The notes: generated by a model from the sequence alone, not told the origin. A stretch of 64,000 bases of DNA from Lytechinus pictus (GCF_037042905.1 NC_087254.1:19710603-19774602); one strand, 5' to 3'. Positions 13,101 through 23,299 are shown, counted from the stretch's first letter. Program-made: numbers and translations.

Positions 13101-14606
13101 TTATTCATAGCACACAATCAATGAATTCGAATGAAATGATGCAAAAATGTGTTTACATTGGCCACATTTCAATTGAAACATATTTCATTTATTTCCCATG
13201 TGAATTTGCCTTTATCTTGATTTGCTGTTATAACTAGAATTGTTCCTTCAATATCAAAGAAATATAAAAGGTTAGTACTAATGTATTTCTTGCATCATAT
13301 TATTCAATTTCAGCACCAAGTTCAACAACGAGTGAAAAGGAAAGTGGAAAGACATCCTCAAGTAATTCTACCTCAGGTGAGCAGATTTCTCTTCCTTTTC
13401 GATTATTTCTTTTTGATTATTCACTCTTTAAAATTGTCTTCATTGGATACCTGCACTTATGCATGAATTCTAGTATACAATTAGAAATGGGTGGACGCCT
13501 TATCACTCTCAACCTGTCATTTATAAGACATAGTTAAGATCGATTTGAATTGGTTGCAATGCAAATAAGATGGAGCCGCCTTCTCCTATACCACAGAGTC
13601 TGATGGAGCCAAGGGATCCAGCCCTCCTGCCGAGTCTGCTCCATGTGATCTCCTATCTGGTGGAGCAGTGGCTCCTGCTGACCAAGCTCCTTACCTGGAG
13701 CCCACCCTCGCTGAGGCTCCTCTTCCTCTGCCAGCTCCCAAGGATCTCATCAGCTTCAACAGCCCAAAGTTTTCTCCATGTAAAGGTAAGGAGATTTTAA
13801 TTTTGTCCCTGGCAGGTTGATATCTCCTTCCTTTATGCACTGTATCCGAAGGTGATAGGCAAGGCATTGAAAGTTTGCCCTACATTGATATTCCTAAACA
13901 TAGTTTGCTTTCCAGATCTGACTTTGAAAACTTTGCAAATTGATTTTGCCGGAATCTCCACTTCAACTGATATTTATTTATTATTATGGTAGTAATGAAA
14001 TCAGTGCAAACATGAAATTGAACCATTTGTGAATTTATTTCGCAACCTAGTCAAAATGATTTAAATGCCTCTATACGGAAATTATGGTTGTGCAATGAAG
14101 CGGATTTTAACATTCAAGTCGATGCATTTTTGAAGTTGGAGAATGTTTATCGATGGGTTTTGGGGTTTCTGGATGAATAATGTGCATCTCCTTGTAGGAG
14201 TTGAATATTTCACAAATAATTGTGAAGACTACTCATATCTCTCTCTGTAGATGTCCAGAGTGCATCCGGTGACCAAGAGAAGATAGAACACATCGATCTG
14301 ATGAGCCTTATTCATCTTCTTCCAAACCAAACCCGCTTCAGCGTAAGCCAGCTACCTCCAGACCTCTGCGCCCCTCTACCGGGCCACGCCCTTCAGTCGG
14401 GACCAGCCTCCGTACCCCACTCGGCCTCCACTTCCTTCTGCGTGGATCAGGGTGGGGATGACGGCGAGGTACCCCACCATCTTCAGCGCCAGGCGTGCTC
14501 TCTGCCGTCGTCTGCTGCTTCGTCACCGAGGCGTGACATCTTGAGAGGACGTACCCGCTTCCGCCTTGCTGCAAACTTCTCATTGGGTTTCCATGAGGAT
14601 CCATAA
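1..14606 (+). CDS. MARF1: MARF1 (meiosis regulator and mRNA stability factor 1 / limkain b1), 3' part of gene
   Basis: The gene is partial at its 5' end. Twenty exons are joined by GT-AG introns: 1-60, 873-1392, 1771-1984, 2456-2631, 3192-3272, 3687-3869, 4582-4752, 5184-5353, 6008-6243, 6822-6929, 7826-7948, 8338-8383, 8872-9074, 9682-9909, 11029-11256, 11628-11901, 12394-12471, 13314-13376, 13597-13785 and 14251-14606. All phases match and give 1234 residues with no internal stop. Order (window residues): Ser/acidic then Pro-rich linker (1-200), an RRM (about 225-315; RNP2-like LLITNL, RNP1-like YFQAVVRV), eight LOTUS/OST-HTH domains (about 320-1000), a Ser/Pro-rich tail, and a C-terminal LAANFSL motif also found at the end of vertebrate MARF1. 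In mammals MARF1 is a cytoplasmic RNA-binding nuclease needed in oocytes to silence retrotransposons and destabilise mRNAs. The NYN nuclease and first RRM should lie upstream. Identification comes from remembered family sequence, in particular LOTUS blocks with HHHFGRQ and DYGxxKLxEL, and the RRM followed by eight LOTUS domains. Confidence 0.93.
873..1392 (+). CDS. MARF1: MARF1 exon, proline-rich linker before the RRM
   Basis: The acceptor is TTGCTATAG|AT and the donor TATAG|GTGAGT; the exon is 520 bases long, in phase 1 and out phase 2. The product is rich in Pro, Ser and Gln (repeated PTPP and APPP stretches) with no fold recognised. This matches the long disordered linker between the first and second RRMs in vertebrate MARF1. 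The sequence itself is poorly conserved, so the assignment rests on position and frame. Confidence 0.85.
1771..1984 (+). CDS. MARF1: MARF1 exon, first half of RRM
   Basis: A pyrimidine-rich acceptor (ACTACGACAG) and the donor AAG|GTAATT bound 214 bases. A Gln-rich stretch comes first, then [10 protein letters not shown] (RNP2 strand) and RKELKRHL (helix 1), matching the second RRM of MARF1. The exon ends at a codon boundary. Confidence 0.9.
2456..2631 (+). CDS. MARF1: MARF1 exon, second half of RRM
   Basis: The exon lies between CTGCGAAG| and CTCAG|GTAAGT. It supplies RNP1 (YFQAVVRV), the second helix ([18 protein letters not shown]) and strand 4 (LVHISI). The aromatic residue in RNP1 is retained, so RNA binding is plausible. 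Confidence 0.9.
3192..3272 (+). CDS. MARF1: MARF1 exon, start of LOTUS domain 1
   Basis: An 81-base exon in phase 2, bounded by TTTTTTTCAG| and AACAA|GTAAGT. It encodes the first helices of LOTUS 1 ([19 protein letters not shown]). The codon split at its end is completed to Lys by the exon at 3687. Confidence 0.88.
3687..3869 (+). CDS. MARF1: MARF1 exon, end of LOTUS domain 1 and linker
   Basis: The exon starts after TCTTTCAG|. It encodes [15 protein letters not shown] and KLVCL, closely matching vertebrate LOTUS 1, then a Ser/Pro linker. The donor CAGAG|GTGAGT opens directly into a GGT/GAT repeat. If that intron were retained, the second codon after the junction would be TGA. Confidence 0.9.
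3874..4375 (+). repeat. (GGT/GAT)n trinucleotide repeat in MARF1 intron
   Basis: About 450 bases of interspersed GGT and GAT triplets begin within 10 bases of the splice donor at 3870. Several frames on both strands stay open across it (poly-Asp/Gly, poly-Met/Val, and poly-His or poly-Thr on the complement). This is an artefact of composition and not a gene. The transcribed strand gives G-rich RNA with many short GG runs. Confidence 0.95.
4582..4752 (+). CDS. MARF1: MARF1 exon, start of LOTUS domain 2
   Basis: The acceptor is TTCATGTTACAG| and the donor CTTAG|GTAAGC, phase 2 to phase 2. After a short charged linker it encodes the LOTUS 2 helix run ([20 protein letters not shown]), matching the vertebrate segment that begins with a CRQHC-like linker. 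Confidence 0.9.
5184..5353 (+). CDS. MARF1: MARF1 exon, end of LOTUS domain 2
   Basis: Begins after ACATGATAG| and ends GATG|GTAAGT. Encodes [24 protein letters not shown] and a strand ending KVICW, all recognisable in vertebrate LOTUS 2. Out phase is 1. Confidence 0.9.
5713..5807 (+). pseudogene. Decayed duplicate of the LOTUS 3 exon, ending in a stop
   Basis: In the intron before the exon at 6008 lies a degraded copy of that exon's 5' end, including the upstream TTGTTTTT tract. After a possible AAG acceptor it reads, in the same phase, DGQQI, then PPLFPGP and KFIKLL, then TAA at 5805-5807. The real exon starts DGQQI and reaches VVELL at the same distance. The shared start, matched length and shared flank suggest a local duplication. 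It could be a dead remnant or a cassette that would truncate MARF1 in LOTUS 3. No usable donor was identified. Confidence 0.6.
6008..6243 (+). CDS. MARF1: MARF1 exon, LOTUS domain 3
   Basis: The acceptor is TTGTTTTTGCAG| and the donor CTGGAG|GTAGGA; one exon holds the whole domain. It encodes [26 protein letters not shown] and [14 protein letters not shown], the most conserved LOTUS block of the MARF1 family. The motif recurs in LOTUS 5 (exon 8872-9074), showing internal repetition. Confidence 0.95.
6822..6929 (+). CDS. MARF1: MARF1 exon, start of LOTUS domain 4
   Basis: A 108-base phase 0 exon bounded by TCTTGTTTCAG| and AAAAAG|GTAGAA. It encodes [12 protein letters not shown] and [12 protein letters not shown], almost identical to the vertebrate protein, making it one of the strongest matches in the gene. 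Confidence 0.95.
7303..7470. mobile_element. Fold-back repeat in MARF1 intron
   Basis: CAAATAGCGAATA and GGTGCGAGATTTTACAT at the left are mirrored by ATGCAAAATCTCGCACC and TATTCGCTATTTG at the right, with CTCTATT and AATAGAG closer to the centre. Probably a MITE. Confidence 0.8.
7826..7948 (+). CDS. MARF1: MARF1 exon, middle of LOTUS domain 4
   Basis: A 123-base phase 0 exon between CTTTTTCAG| and GTTACT|GTGAGT. Encodes the helix [12 protein letters not shown] and the [17 protein letters not shown] segment typical of the LOTUS recognition region. Confidence 0.93.
8338..8383 (+). CDS. MARF1: MARF1 micro-exon, end of LOTUS domain 4
   Basis: A 46-base exon between TTGCATTAG| and AGAG|GTAAGT. 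It encodes [15 protein letters not shown], matching the vertebrate segment ending VICIPKRE. It is too short to stand out as an ORF, but the frame needs it to join 7826-7948 to 8872-9074. Confidence 0.92.
8872..9074 (+). CDS. MARF1: MARF1 exon, LOTUS domain 5
   Basis: Acceptor CTCTTTCCAG|, donor GTGCAG|GTGAGC. Encodes [28 protein letters not shown] and [15 protein letters not shown], matching vertebrate LOTUS 5 and paralogous to LOTUS 3. Confidence 0.95.
9682..9909 (+). CDS. MARF1: MARF1 exon, LOTUS domain 6
   Basis: A 228-base phase 0 exon, one LOTUS domain, after TTATCTCTACAG| and before GTGGAG|GTACTC. Contains [17 protein letters not shown] and [16 protein letters not shown]. Divergent from LOTUS 3 and 5 but collinear with vertebrate LOTUS 6. 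Confidence 0.92.
10075..10298. mobile_element. Short TIR element (MITE), CTGGGGGGTGTTTCACAAAG family
   Basis: Inverted termini: the left end CTGGGGGGTGTTTCACAAAG is mirrored by the right end, which finishes TTTGTGAAACACCCCCCAG. The two ends pair for about 26 bases and the interior is non-coding. It lies in a MARF1 intron. Related ends occur near 62740-62812 and 63270. Confidence 0.8.
10433..10851. mobile_element. TIR element with ACACCTTACGA ends
   Basis: The left end (AAGGCGACCGCACACCTTACGA) and right end (CGTAAGGTGTCCGTTGGCCTT) are imperfect inverted copies. The interior of about 370 bases is AT-rich and has no ORF. The element lies in the MARF1 intron between exons 9682-9909 and 11029-11256. 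Confidence 0.65.
11029..11256 (+). CDS. MARF1: MARF1 exon, LOTUS domain 7
   Basis: A 228-base phase 0 exon between CATTGGTTCAG| and GTTATG|GTAAGA, the same length as the LOTUS 6 exon. Encodes [22 protein letters not shown] and [15 protein letters not shown], the LOTUS pattern. Confidence 0.92.
11628..11901 (+). CDS. MARF1: MARF1 exon, LOTUS domain 8
   Basis: Acceptor GTGCTTGTTCTCAG|, donor GTGTTG|GTGAGT. Encodes [20 protein letters not shown] and [16 protein letters not shown], then a basic strand ([10 protein letters not shown]) matching vertebrate GHGHKRIVVL. This is the last folded domain; out phase 1. Confidence 0.92.
12394..12471 (+). CDS. MARF1: MARF1 exon, low-complexity C-terminal tail
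   Basis: A 78-base phase 1 exon between TTCATTCTCAG| and TACAG|GTGAGT. Encodes a polar Ser/Asn/His-rich segment with no domain. It is supported by both splice sites and an unbroken frame rather than by similarity. Confidence 0.75.
12516..12789 (-). mobile_element. tRNA-derived SINE, head at the high-coordinate end
   Basis: On the minus strand it starts with a tRNA-like region; the B box GGGTTCGAATCC is the complement of 12726-12737. It ends in a GCGCTTTATAAATCC block followed by an ATT repeat (12516-12530), the tail seen in many marine-invertebrate SINEs. It lies in a MARF1 intron, opposite in sense to the gene. Confidence 0.8.
13314..13376 (+). CDS. MARF1: MARF1 small exon, Ser/Thr-rich tail
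   Basis: A 63-base phase 1 exon between TCAATTTCAG| and CCTCAG|GTGAGC. It encodes a Ser/Thr/Lys stretch. Length and phase make it skippable without a frame change, as are 12394-12471 and 13597-13785, so the tail could be alternatively spliced. Confidence 0.75.
13597..13785 (+). CDS. MARF1: MARF1 exon, Pro/Ala-rich tail
   Basis: A 189-base phase 1 exon between ATACCACAG| and AAAG|GTAAGG. The tail is rich in Pro, Ala and Ser with a conserved-looking [13 protein letters not shown] end. Another frame is also open here, but only this one fits both neighbours. Confidence 0.82.
14251..14606 (+). CDS. MARF1: MARF1 last exon and stop codon
   Basis: Acceptor CTCTCTCTGTAG|, TAA stop at 14604-14606. 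Encodes [18 protein letters not shown] and a Ser/Pro-rich stretch, ending [16 protein letters not shown]. The LAANFSL motif near the C-terminus is shared with human MARF1 (KLAANFSL), so the gene end can be fixed. Confidence 0.92.
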
Positions 14607-15200
14607 AGCATCAGAGCTTCTGTTTCATGTAACATACATATGTATGAAGCAATACCGAATTGTTAATGGAAATGAATGATAATTGTCTCAATACATGTTT
14701 TATATTAATTTTTTGACTCAGTGACCCTCCAGTATTCAGTATTATTAGGACTGTGGTTTGTTATATTGGCATCAAGGTTTGATGTCACAGTTCAGATGCA
14801 ATGACTCTTTAGGTGTTGTTTCACAACCCTCCCAAGGTCATATTTGCTGTCATTCAACTTTAAATGCCTGTTATCTATACTAATGACAGCATTGAATGGA
14901 GTGTTTGTAATCTTGTCCTTGTGACGGTTATGTGACTCCTTTGCCATATTGTACATAGATGTGTAAGTGATATTTTTATTATGTGTACAGTCAGTTGTAA
15001 TATTGTTGATATTCATTTTACTGCAGTACTTCCAACTCAGGTGCAACATGTGACAAAACCTTGTGACTATCATAATGGATATGTTTTTTTTCTTCAGTTT
15101 TTGTTTGTTGTAGCAGGACTACCATTCATGATTTTGGTAAGCAATAATGGTAGCTATGCTTATTCCATGAAATAAATTTTTCAGTGGCATACTGAAGATT
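14607..15200 (+). other. MARF1 3' UTR, proximal part
   Basis: AT-rich and non-coding. A canonical AATAAA at 15171-15176 is the first strong polyadenylation candidate after the stop. Further AATAAA words occur at 19839-19849, so longer transcripts are possible. The true end cannot be fixed from sequence alone. Confidence 0.5.
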
Positions 15201-17490
15201 GTAGGAAAGCATGTTGACAACTTATTGATTTCTTCTGTTTCTCAGAGCTCAATGAATTTTTATTTGCTGACAAATTGTGATCAATTCATTTCAAGGGCTT
15301 GCAATGTGGGATAATGGTTCAATGCTGAGTTTTATTTTTCGCAATCAAAATATGTTCATTGGTGTGTTTAATGAAGAAAATATACTTCCTGTTACAAGAT
15401 TGTTATCCTTGCTTTTTTTCATTCTTGAATTTTTGCAGCAATAGTCTTGTCAGTTAATTTTTTTTTAATGGATTTACAATGTGTCTCAAAGAAATGCGTG
15501 AAAATGTGATTTAATTGTGAGCATTGTAAAGGACAATCATTAGAAGTGTAAAAGGAAAATCTCAGATTTATTAAAGGCAATTTCTTTGAATAGTGTTCAT
15601 ATCCGTGATTCAAACTTGCCCCCTGTGGAATAGTGGTTTGAAGTAAAATCAAAAGAATCAATACTTAGGAAAAAGTTCTAAAACTTGGTTAGGGAGAATG
15701 ATATATGTTCTGCACCAATATATATGTTTTAGTTAACGACTCTAGATAAAGAAATATTGATGCGGAAGTGAAGCTTATTAATTTGAGCTATTGATTTCAA
15801 TGTAAATGTAGTGATAATATATTTCGAGAATTTGATGCATTCCTTTGTTATGTTTTACATACTTGTCACTGCCATGGATTTGTATGTTTGTTTTTTCTTT
15901 ACATTCATATAAGATGTGTGAAGCTTTGTTTGCACAAAGGCATGTTAAATCTTTGACGTAAAATTGAAATCAATTGTGTGTAAACAGAGATGTTACTGAT
16001 ATGTTAAAAAAATATATTCTGTAAAGAAAGACTTCCAAATACATAAGCATGTCTATATAGTGAATACAGGTGCCCATTGTGAATGCAAGTTTGTTTGTCG
16101 ATGCTAGTATTTTTCAGGTAGGGTACATATTGAAATGTTTATGTTTTGAGTAAACAAGGAAGAATTGTGCCATATTTGTAGCAACAACAAAAACTTGCTA
16201 AAAGGGCATTTTTTTATTTCCATCACCTTTTTTTTCTCATTTATATTAATAAGAAAATAGTTGCAGGTTGTATATATTAGTAGAATTATTAAGGAGAAAT
16301 GATACACTGTGTGCGATATGATAAAATATTTGTATTCATGAAAACATTTTAATTAGAGGTTAAAAATGTTGGTTCAAAGATTATTTTTGTACAAGGTGAG
16401 AGGAAATCATCGAAAGGTTTAATATAAGTATAATATTTGTTAAGACTAACAAATAGCCATTGGAATCGGACAAATTGGACACTGTTACACTAATAGAATG
16501 AGAATATTGAGTGAGAGATGATGGAGAAGATATGTTGCAAAGATGGTATTTGCAAAAATATCTAAAGGAAAGTTTGCAGCTAAACTTGATGAGCTTGACA
16601 AGGAATTTGTCATAATTTGTATGTGCTTCTTATATACTTATTTTTACATCTTATTTACTTGTACTTTGCCATCGAGGTGAAGTAACATATGAAGCAACAT
16701 TTCTGAGTTTGTTTCATTTTTGTAGAAGTCAATGAAGCACTGTGCTTCATGTGAAGAAAAAAAATTGTGGGGAAATGATTCATGACAAAAATGTACTTAT
16801 GCATGTTTGTTTGTTCAACTTTTGAAATTTAAAAAAAAAATCAATTTTTGAAAGCAAATTAGAAACTTCAATAGTCAAAACTGTATAATAGTTGCATTAT
16901 GATGAATTATAAAACTGGATTTGCTGTTTGCATTTATTCTAGTATTTTTAATAATCAACTTAGATAAATTTCTGTTTTTCAGATGCAACTCTTGCGAATT
17001 TTGTCATTAAAAAAAGATAGCTTACGCAAGATCATTACATACTTAAAAACAGTATGAAATGGTAACAAATATTTTCACTCTTTAGGGAGCATATTCTATT
17101 TGAATTTAACAGCAAATCATTAAGTATGGGATTCATTTGTATATTTGATTACAATATGAAGTACTTCCAAAGAAGAACAATAATCTTCTGTAGTGTAGTA
17201 CCGGTAAGTAACACAATTTGTATACTGCCTCATTTTTATTGCATGATTAAGTAAGGAGAATGAATAATTATATGGAGTAGAATAGCAATATGATATTTGC
17301 TGGATTTATTTGTGATAAAGAAAAAAATCTGTTTTAAAATACATTTTAGATATAGTTTGTCCTTGCAAGTTGTAAAGCAACTTCCTTAATTTTGAGGACA
17401 ATTTGTCTGTTTACTGAAAAAAGGGTTCATCAATAGATGATGTAAAACCTTTTTCTTGACTTGCAAGTAGCGGACAATTTCATATTTCAT
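15200..17490. other. AT-rich non-coding stretch downstream of MARF1
   Basis: No splice-bounded coding segment, structural RNA or terminal repeat was recognised here. Short ORFs are at chance level for this composition. It may be a distal MARF1 3' UTR or intergenic sequence. Confidence 0.5.
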
Positions 17491-17496
17491 GTATAT

Positions 17497-18099
17497 ACAC
17501 AGTTGAGGCCAAAAGTTTACATACACCCATGGAATTCAGTGAAATTTTTTGCTTGCCAAACATCGTAAAATATACTATATCTTCAGAAATGAAAATACTA
17601 CCATGACAAGTTTGGTATGAAATGAAAGAGCGTATTAAGCTCTTTCACGTGATTGGGATGCCTTTGGGATTTAAGTATATTTCAGGTGGAATTTTCTTTG
17701 AAGAAAAATAGTAATGTTTCTGCCAAATGTATTCTATTATTATATTTTAAAACATAGTTTCTTAGAAATATATAAATGTCAAATTTATGATTTATATTAC
17801 AGTTGCTACCATGATATGTCACCACTGAACTAAAAGCGTAATCTGAAATGTTTGTGTTGAGAAGTAACTAGCACAAATATGAAATGTTTTTGTCAAGTTT
17901 TTATGTTTGATTTGTCTGAAATATGAAGATTTTGGGGGGGGAAATGACACCTAAATATTTTTCAGCTCCTGATGACAAAGCAATGTAGTGAAGGGGCATG
18001 TCATACTCATTTGTTTGATATCAAATTTTATGATGTTTGGCAAGTGTCAGCTTTTCTTTGATTTTCCTTGGTGTATGTAAACTTTTGGCCTCAACAGTA
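17497..18099. mobile_element. Non-autonomous Tc1/mariner-type element
   Basis: Left terminus CAGTTGAGGCCAAAAGTTTA and right terminus TAAACTTTTGGCCTCAAC are inverted copies. The match resumes with CTTGCCAAACATC against GATGTTTGGCAAG, giving TIRs of roughly 75 bases. The flanks are TA-rich. The terminus resembles those of Tc1 elements (GTTTACATACAC). The 600-base body has no transposase ORF, so it is an internally deleted copy. Confidence 0.85.
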
Positions 18100-21000
18100 T
18101 ATCTATACATGTAGCCATACATGTCTGTACTAGAAACAATCTTTCCATATACACTGTAAGGGCCACCTTAGTAACAAGAAAATGTTTCTAAAGGAACATT
18201 TATGAAACATATATGTAGTGACCACTTCTGCTGTTTATGTAGCAGATGGTCTTTGTCTACATATTTTGGCTGTATCATTCTTGTCAGAAGGTCACTATTC
18301 AGTGAATACAGAGTTCAGTTCAGATCCTTTTCCTCCTGAACAGAGCCTTGTTTCATTAAAGCTTATAAGTAACATACAAGCTACTCTTATGAGGTGCTGA
18401 AATTGATCTCTTAATTGTCAAAGTGCAGATTTGTACTATTATTGATGACAAGTCTATGAATAAGGTCTCTGTTACATATGGCATTAAACTTACAATTTAT
18501 TATATACTTCCAGTAAATCGTAACTACCATAGGAACAGACTCAATAGCCCATCAAAAGGATATATTCCTTGGAAGTTACCAACAAAAGTAAAAAATAAAT
18601 GGTAAATTGTTATACTGTTTGAACTAGATTTGTTTCATCACACTTGCTGTATTAACAGTCGCCATATTCCCCAAAGAGTGGTTTAGGCACTTATATGTCG
18701 TGTTGACAATAGTATGAACTTAAGAATTTGGAAATCAAAGGGAGTACTCGAGAATCAAGTTAAAATGCGGTTTGATCCTATCTCTTGCTCTCTGGTTTTT
18801 CTCTTTTTCTTTAATAGCACATTACTTTTCCTTTGCCCTTTTTTGCATTTTCAAGTCCCATTAGACATGTGTGATGGGAAAGATTTCTTTTTCTCTTTTC
18901 AGGAATTCTAGTGCTGAATAAGGACTTATCTGGAAATGTAAATGTATTGTCTCTCTTAATAGATGTGCTAGAATTTTGGTGTGAATTGCACAGATTAGAT
19001 GTGATGATATTTGGTCATCTTCGTTATTGCCTTTCATTTATAAAATGGGCCTTGTATTCAAGGGCTCTTGAAAACTAGAAATATTTCCTCTTCAGGACCT
19101 GAGATTTCAGAACATGAATGATATGGTCTGCAGATGATAAACACAGTCGTAGCTGGTAAGAGGATACAGAGATAGAATGTTCTGTTGTATGTATTTGTAG
19201 GTACATGTATTGATAATGACTGTGCATGGATTTACATGGAGTTATTATTGGTCCATTGCATAGGTCGTAACAGCCTGCGTACAGATAACAGATGTCCTTC
19301 AGTTTATGGGCTAGCTCAGTGCAAGGCAAGTTATTACTCCATATATGGGTTCACTTGTAGACTGCAACCAAGGAGTCGATAGTCTTCTTCCAAGTATCTC
19401 TCCCATCGCTCTATTGCTCAAGGCACACCTCCATTTCCCCATGGCCAGTGGTGAATCGTTGCATGGACAGGATTCACAAGGGGCAGTCTTGGGCTGAGAC
19501 TACAATAGTGTTGTAGCCAGCCAAGTAGCCTCCACTAGCCAGTCACTTGGATGGAAAGTGGTGTCAGGGAGCTATTGCAAAGGATGAGGGTACATTAAGA
19601 AGATGCTGGTGAAAAGCCTGGTTGGTCAGAAGTGAAATTCATGTATCTTGTCATATGGAAGTTCTGAGTATTAGAGGTACATATCTGTATTGAGGATGAA
19701 TAACTTTTACATGGTTTCTATCACTGGAGGATATCGAAGAAGAAAAATTTGGTTTTCCCATTGAAATTAGTTTGTTTTATTACACTCTCAACATAGATTT
19801 TAATCATAATATGTGTATTGCATTAAGATTGTTTTATGAATAAAATAAAGATCATAAGTAATGGAATTAGATGAATGAGAAAAGTAATAAAAGACAAATG
19901 TTAGATGAAAGTGGATGAATGAGGAGTTTAAGGGATTGCTATTTTGAGCGTTCTCATTTGCCCTTCTCATACCAATTTTGAATTAGATGTTTGGTAATTT
20001 CATATTCATGGCATAGAATAAGAAATGCTCATTTACATTGCACTAAATTATGAGAATACTTTGTCTTGTGTAGATTCCTTGCTGATCCTTTTGCTCAGAA
20101 GAAAGTGTATTTTGTTTATTTTGAATGTCTATGATCATTCTACTCTTAATGGGAGGGATCCATTACCAGTGGCTGTGTACTATCACCTATGTTGATACGT
20201 TCATATATTTCTATTTGTGTCGAGCCAAAGAAAGCCCGTTAATTCATTGATTCATGTTGGTTTTTTTTTACTTTTGCAACTTGAACTATCATGAAAGTTA
20301 TATAAAGTTTGTGCCATTGTTTTTTTTGTTTTTTTTCAAGGGGCATTTTGCCGTTTTTGTTTTCATTGAATACTTGTACTGAACATTGTTATATTTATAC
20401 ATGTACGTATCATACTTGTTATCCCTAACATTTCAACCATCACTCACTACTATTATCAGATAGTTCATAGTCTTGTGTACATGTACGTTTTAGAGAAGAA
20501 ACATGATAAATATAGAGCTTAGAAGGAACATAGTTTTAAAAGAAAATAACTTGGCCAGATAAACCCTCTAGTCAGTCTGCCAAATGTCTTGTATTTGACA
20601 TGTGTACATTTCATTGTTACAATATGTTTGTTTGGTCTTTTCAATCTTTTCTTATATCAATCTTATGAAGTGAAGAGATATGGGGCAAGGATTTTATTTT
20701 CCATTTATGTTGTATTTGTATTGTCTTTTTTTGTCTTCTATTTATTTTTTTGCCTTTTTGGATGGCATAGTATTAACAATTCCTTATAGCACTAAATGCA
20801 TTGTAGAGAGTGGCACATCTCTATCCAGTTTATTAATTTTTGTGAAGCAGGGAAATATAATATTGCTTTATGAGGTCTGTTTCTGTTTATTTCAATCTTC
20901 TTATTTGATTGACCCAAAGCAATTTACAGGGACTCAGCAGCAATTTAAGAGAGCTTATTATTACATTTAGTGGAGCAAAGCTTATTTGTTTATTTTAGGG

Positions 21001-23220
21001 GCCGTCATAATGTATAAGTGTTATTCCTTCTATGAACAATATTGATTGTATTAGAAAAATGAAAGAACAAAAGAAGAATGAATGATTTATTTTCATAAGG
21101 ATTTTTTTATTTTTTTGATATTTACTTTGTTTGTGAATTATCTTGAAAAGAAAAATGTCAATGAGACTTCTATATTTTGATCGGTTAATTTGGAGTTTAA
21201 GAAACAAATTGATTAAAACAAGTTCATATATTGTGATATCCAGTTTTTTTTTTTAAGAAAAAGAAAAAATTGTTTCTTTGATGTTATGTTGGTTTACAAT
21301 GTTTTGTTTGTGAAAAATAATCTATAAAAGAAAAATAGTCACGCAGTTGTGAGGTTGTGTTTTTCTATGTATAATTTGGAATGGGAATTATTATTGTCCA
21401 AAGTTGACAATGGCAAATGACAACATTCTTGCATAGAATGCGCCTCGTTCTACACTTGATGTGTCAGCTTTTGAAAATGTGTGCTACATCCTAAAATATT
21501 GATGTCATGAAAATTTCATGCCCATCTTGGAGAAGTTACAAAACACATTCACATTCTTAATAATAAGAACAAATTTAGAGTAAATAATTATTAAAAAAAC
21601 TGAAGGCCTAATATTAATGACAAACTTAGTTTGTTTTTCCTTGAGCTAAGCATCACACAATTTCCATTTTTAAAGGAATCAATTTTACATTTACTGCATC
21701 TTCTCTGATGAAAGCTCATATCTGGCTATAGGAATTGATCCGAAACTGATTTAATATCATTGATTTTACTGTAAAGTGATATCATATAGCTTATAATTCA
21801 AGGTGAATTTGTGTGTCTATAAAATCTCAATATCCAGTAGCCGATTTTTATCTGTTCTATGGGCTGATGTTTCTCTACATGCAGTCAGCAATTCATGCAT
21901 TTTCTTTGGAAAGAAGAAGAACTCTTGTCAGTTTTACATGTCTCTGATCTGTTTCATATACAACTTTATATGAGGGAAACGCTTCACACTGTTGATTTTA
22001 TTTTGTTATGCTCCTGACCTGTTGAAAATGAATACTCAAAAACCATTTTGTTGATGGTCTACCAAAACTTGGAAAAGAGTTTGAAGCCCTTTACAACTGA
22101 ACCAAGTATCGCTGTGGATATTTTGATTGTTTTTTTTTTCTTTTCAGATCAAGAATGAGTCATTCATGTATTAAGTTCAAACAAAGATGTTCTGGTTAAA
22201 TCAAGTACAGATGTGGACACCAAGTTTATTAAACTTGGACAGATTTGCATTTTTGCATAAGATTATCAAGAAGCTATCAGTATTGTTGTTTAAGCAGGAA
22301 TACATTACAAATGTCAGTTGTCTTATTCCGCCGTGTTGACATTCCATTATTTTTTTTATGTTGAAGTAATAAATGATCTCAGTGACTATATAAATAACCA
22401 GTGTATTTAGTTATTTTTATTCAGTTTTGTGTTTATTACAGCCCTTATGTTACACGATACCTTTGGGTGACCATTTTGCCTGTCTTGATGCCCTCAAAAC
22501 TCCCCTATTTGCTCACAGGCATTTTTTTTTCTTATTGCATTGCAAGAATTCAAATCAAGTACATGATTAATAGACTCCATAATTCAGATTTTCGAGCTTA
22601 ATTGTATCATTAAATCAGATCTAGCTCCACCTCTTGGTAATTATTTTTCCCCCTAGACATAGGCCTTGTGAACACTTGTGTAATAGATTATTAAGTTATA
22701 TACCCCAAAACTACATAGCATCATTTTTGGTGCTTGGGAAGAGGTTTTATACCTAACAGAAAAGAAGCAAATTATGGAGGAGCTGAATTCCTAACTTAAA
22801 CAGACTATACACGATTCAATAATGATTTTTTTTTATGATACAATTTTCGGACCAAAGACAATATAGAAATAAATCTTAAAAGACAATCTGCTGATAAACC
22901 AAACTTTATAATAAAGGTTTAAGCCACCTTCAGATTTGTCAAAATAAAAACTTTGGAGTGTTTCGTAGTGTTCATAAGTAGCAATCAAATAGCCCCCACC
23001 TGTATATTAAAATCAAGCGATAAAGTAAATCTGCAAAGGTTGCCAACTGGTAGTGTCACCCACGGGTTGATGGTATTATGATGCACTTTAACCATGGGTT
23101 ATTCTCACCTCTTTCAAGAATTACTTATAATTGATGTTAACACCTAGATTAAATTAACCCACACATGATTTAAACAGGCTAAAATCACTGTCTTCAAAAA
23201 CTTCAGGCCACCATTTTCAT
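18100..23220. other. Gene-poor AT-rich interval
   Basis: I see no coding exons, RNA genes or clear terminal repeats. Two AATAAA words at 19839-19849 could serve a long MARF1 3' UTR. ORFs of 60-96 codons here lack splice context and have compositionally biased products. Confidence 0.45.
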
Positions 23221-23299
23221 TAAATCTTGTTACCTAAAGGATGCTGTGCATTATTGTTTAGAGAAGCCTCCATTGTAACATGTATTATTGACTTAGTCT

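Noticed and set aside
14338..14604. 88-codon minus-strand ORF
   Set aside because: It is the antisense shadow of the last MARF1 exon, whose plus-strand frame matches the family C-terminus.
18218..18400. 60-codon ORF with mixed composition
   Set aside because: Starts at GTG, has no splice sites or similarity that I recognise, and lies in a gene-poor AT-rich stretch.
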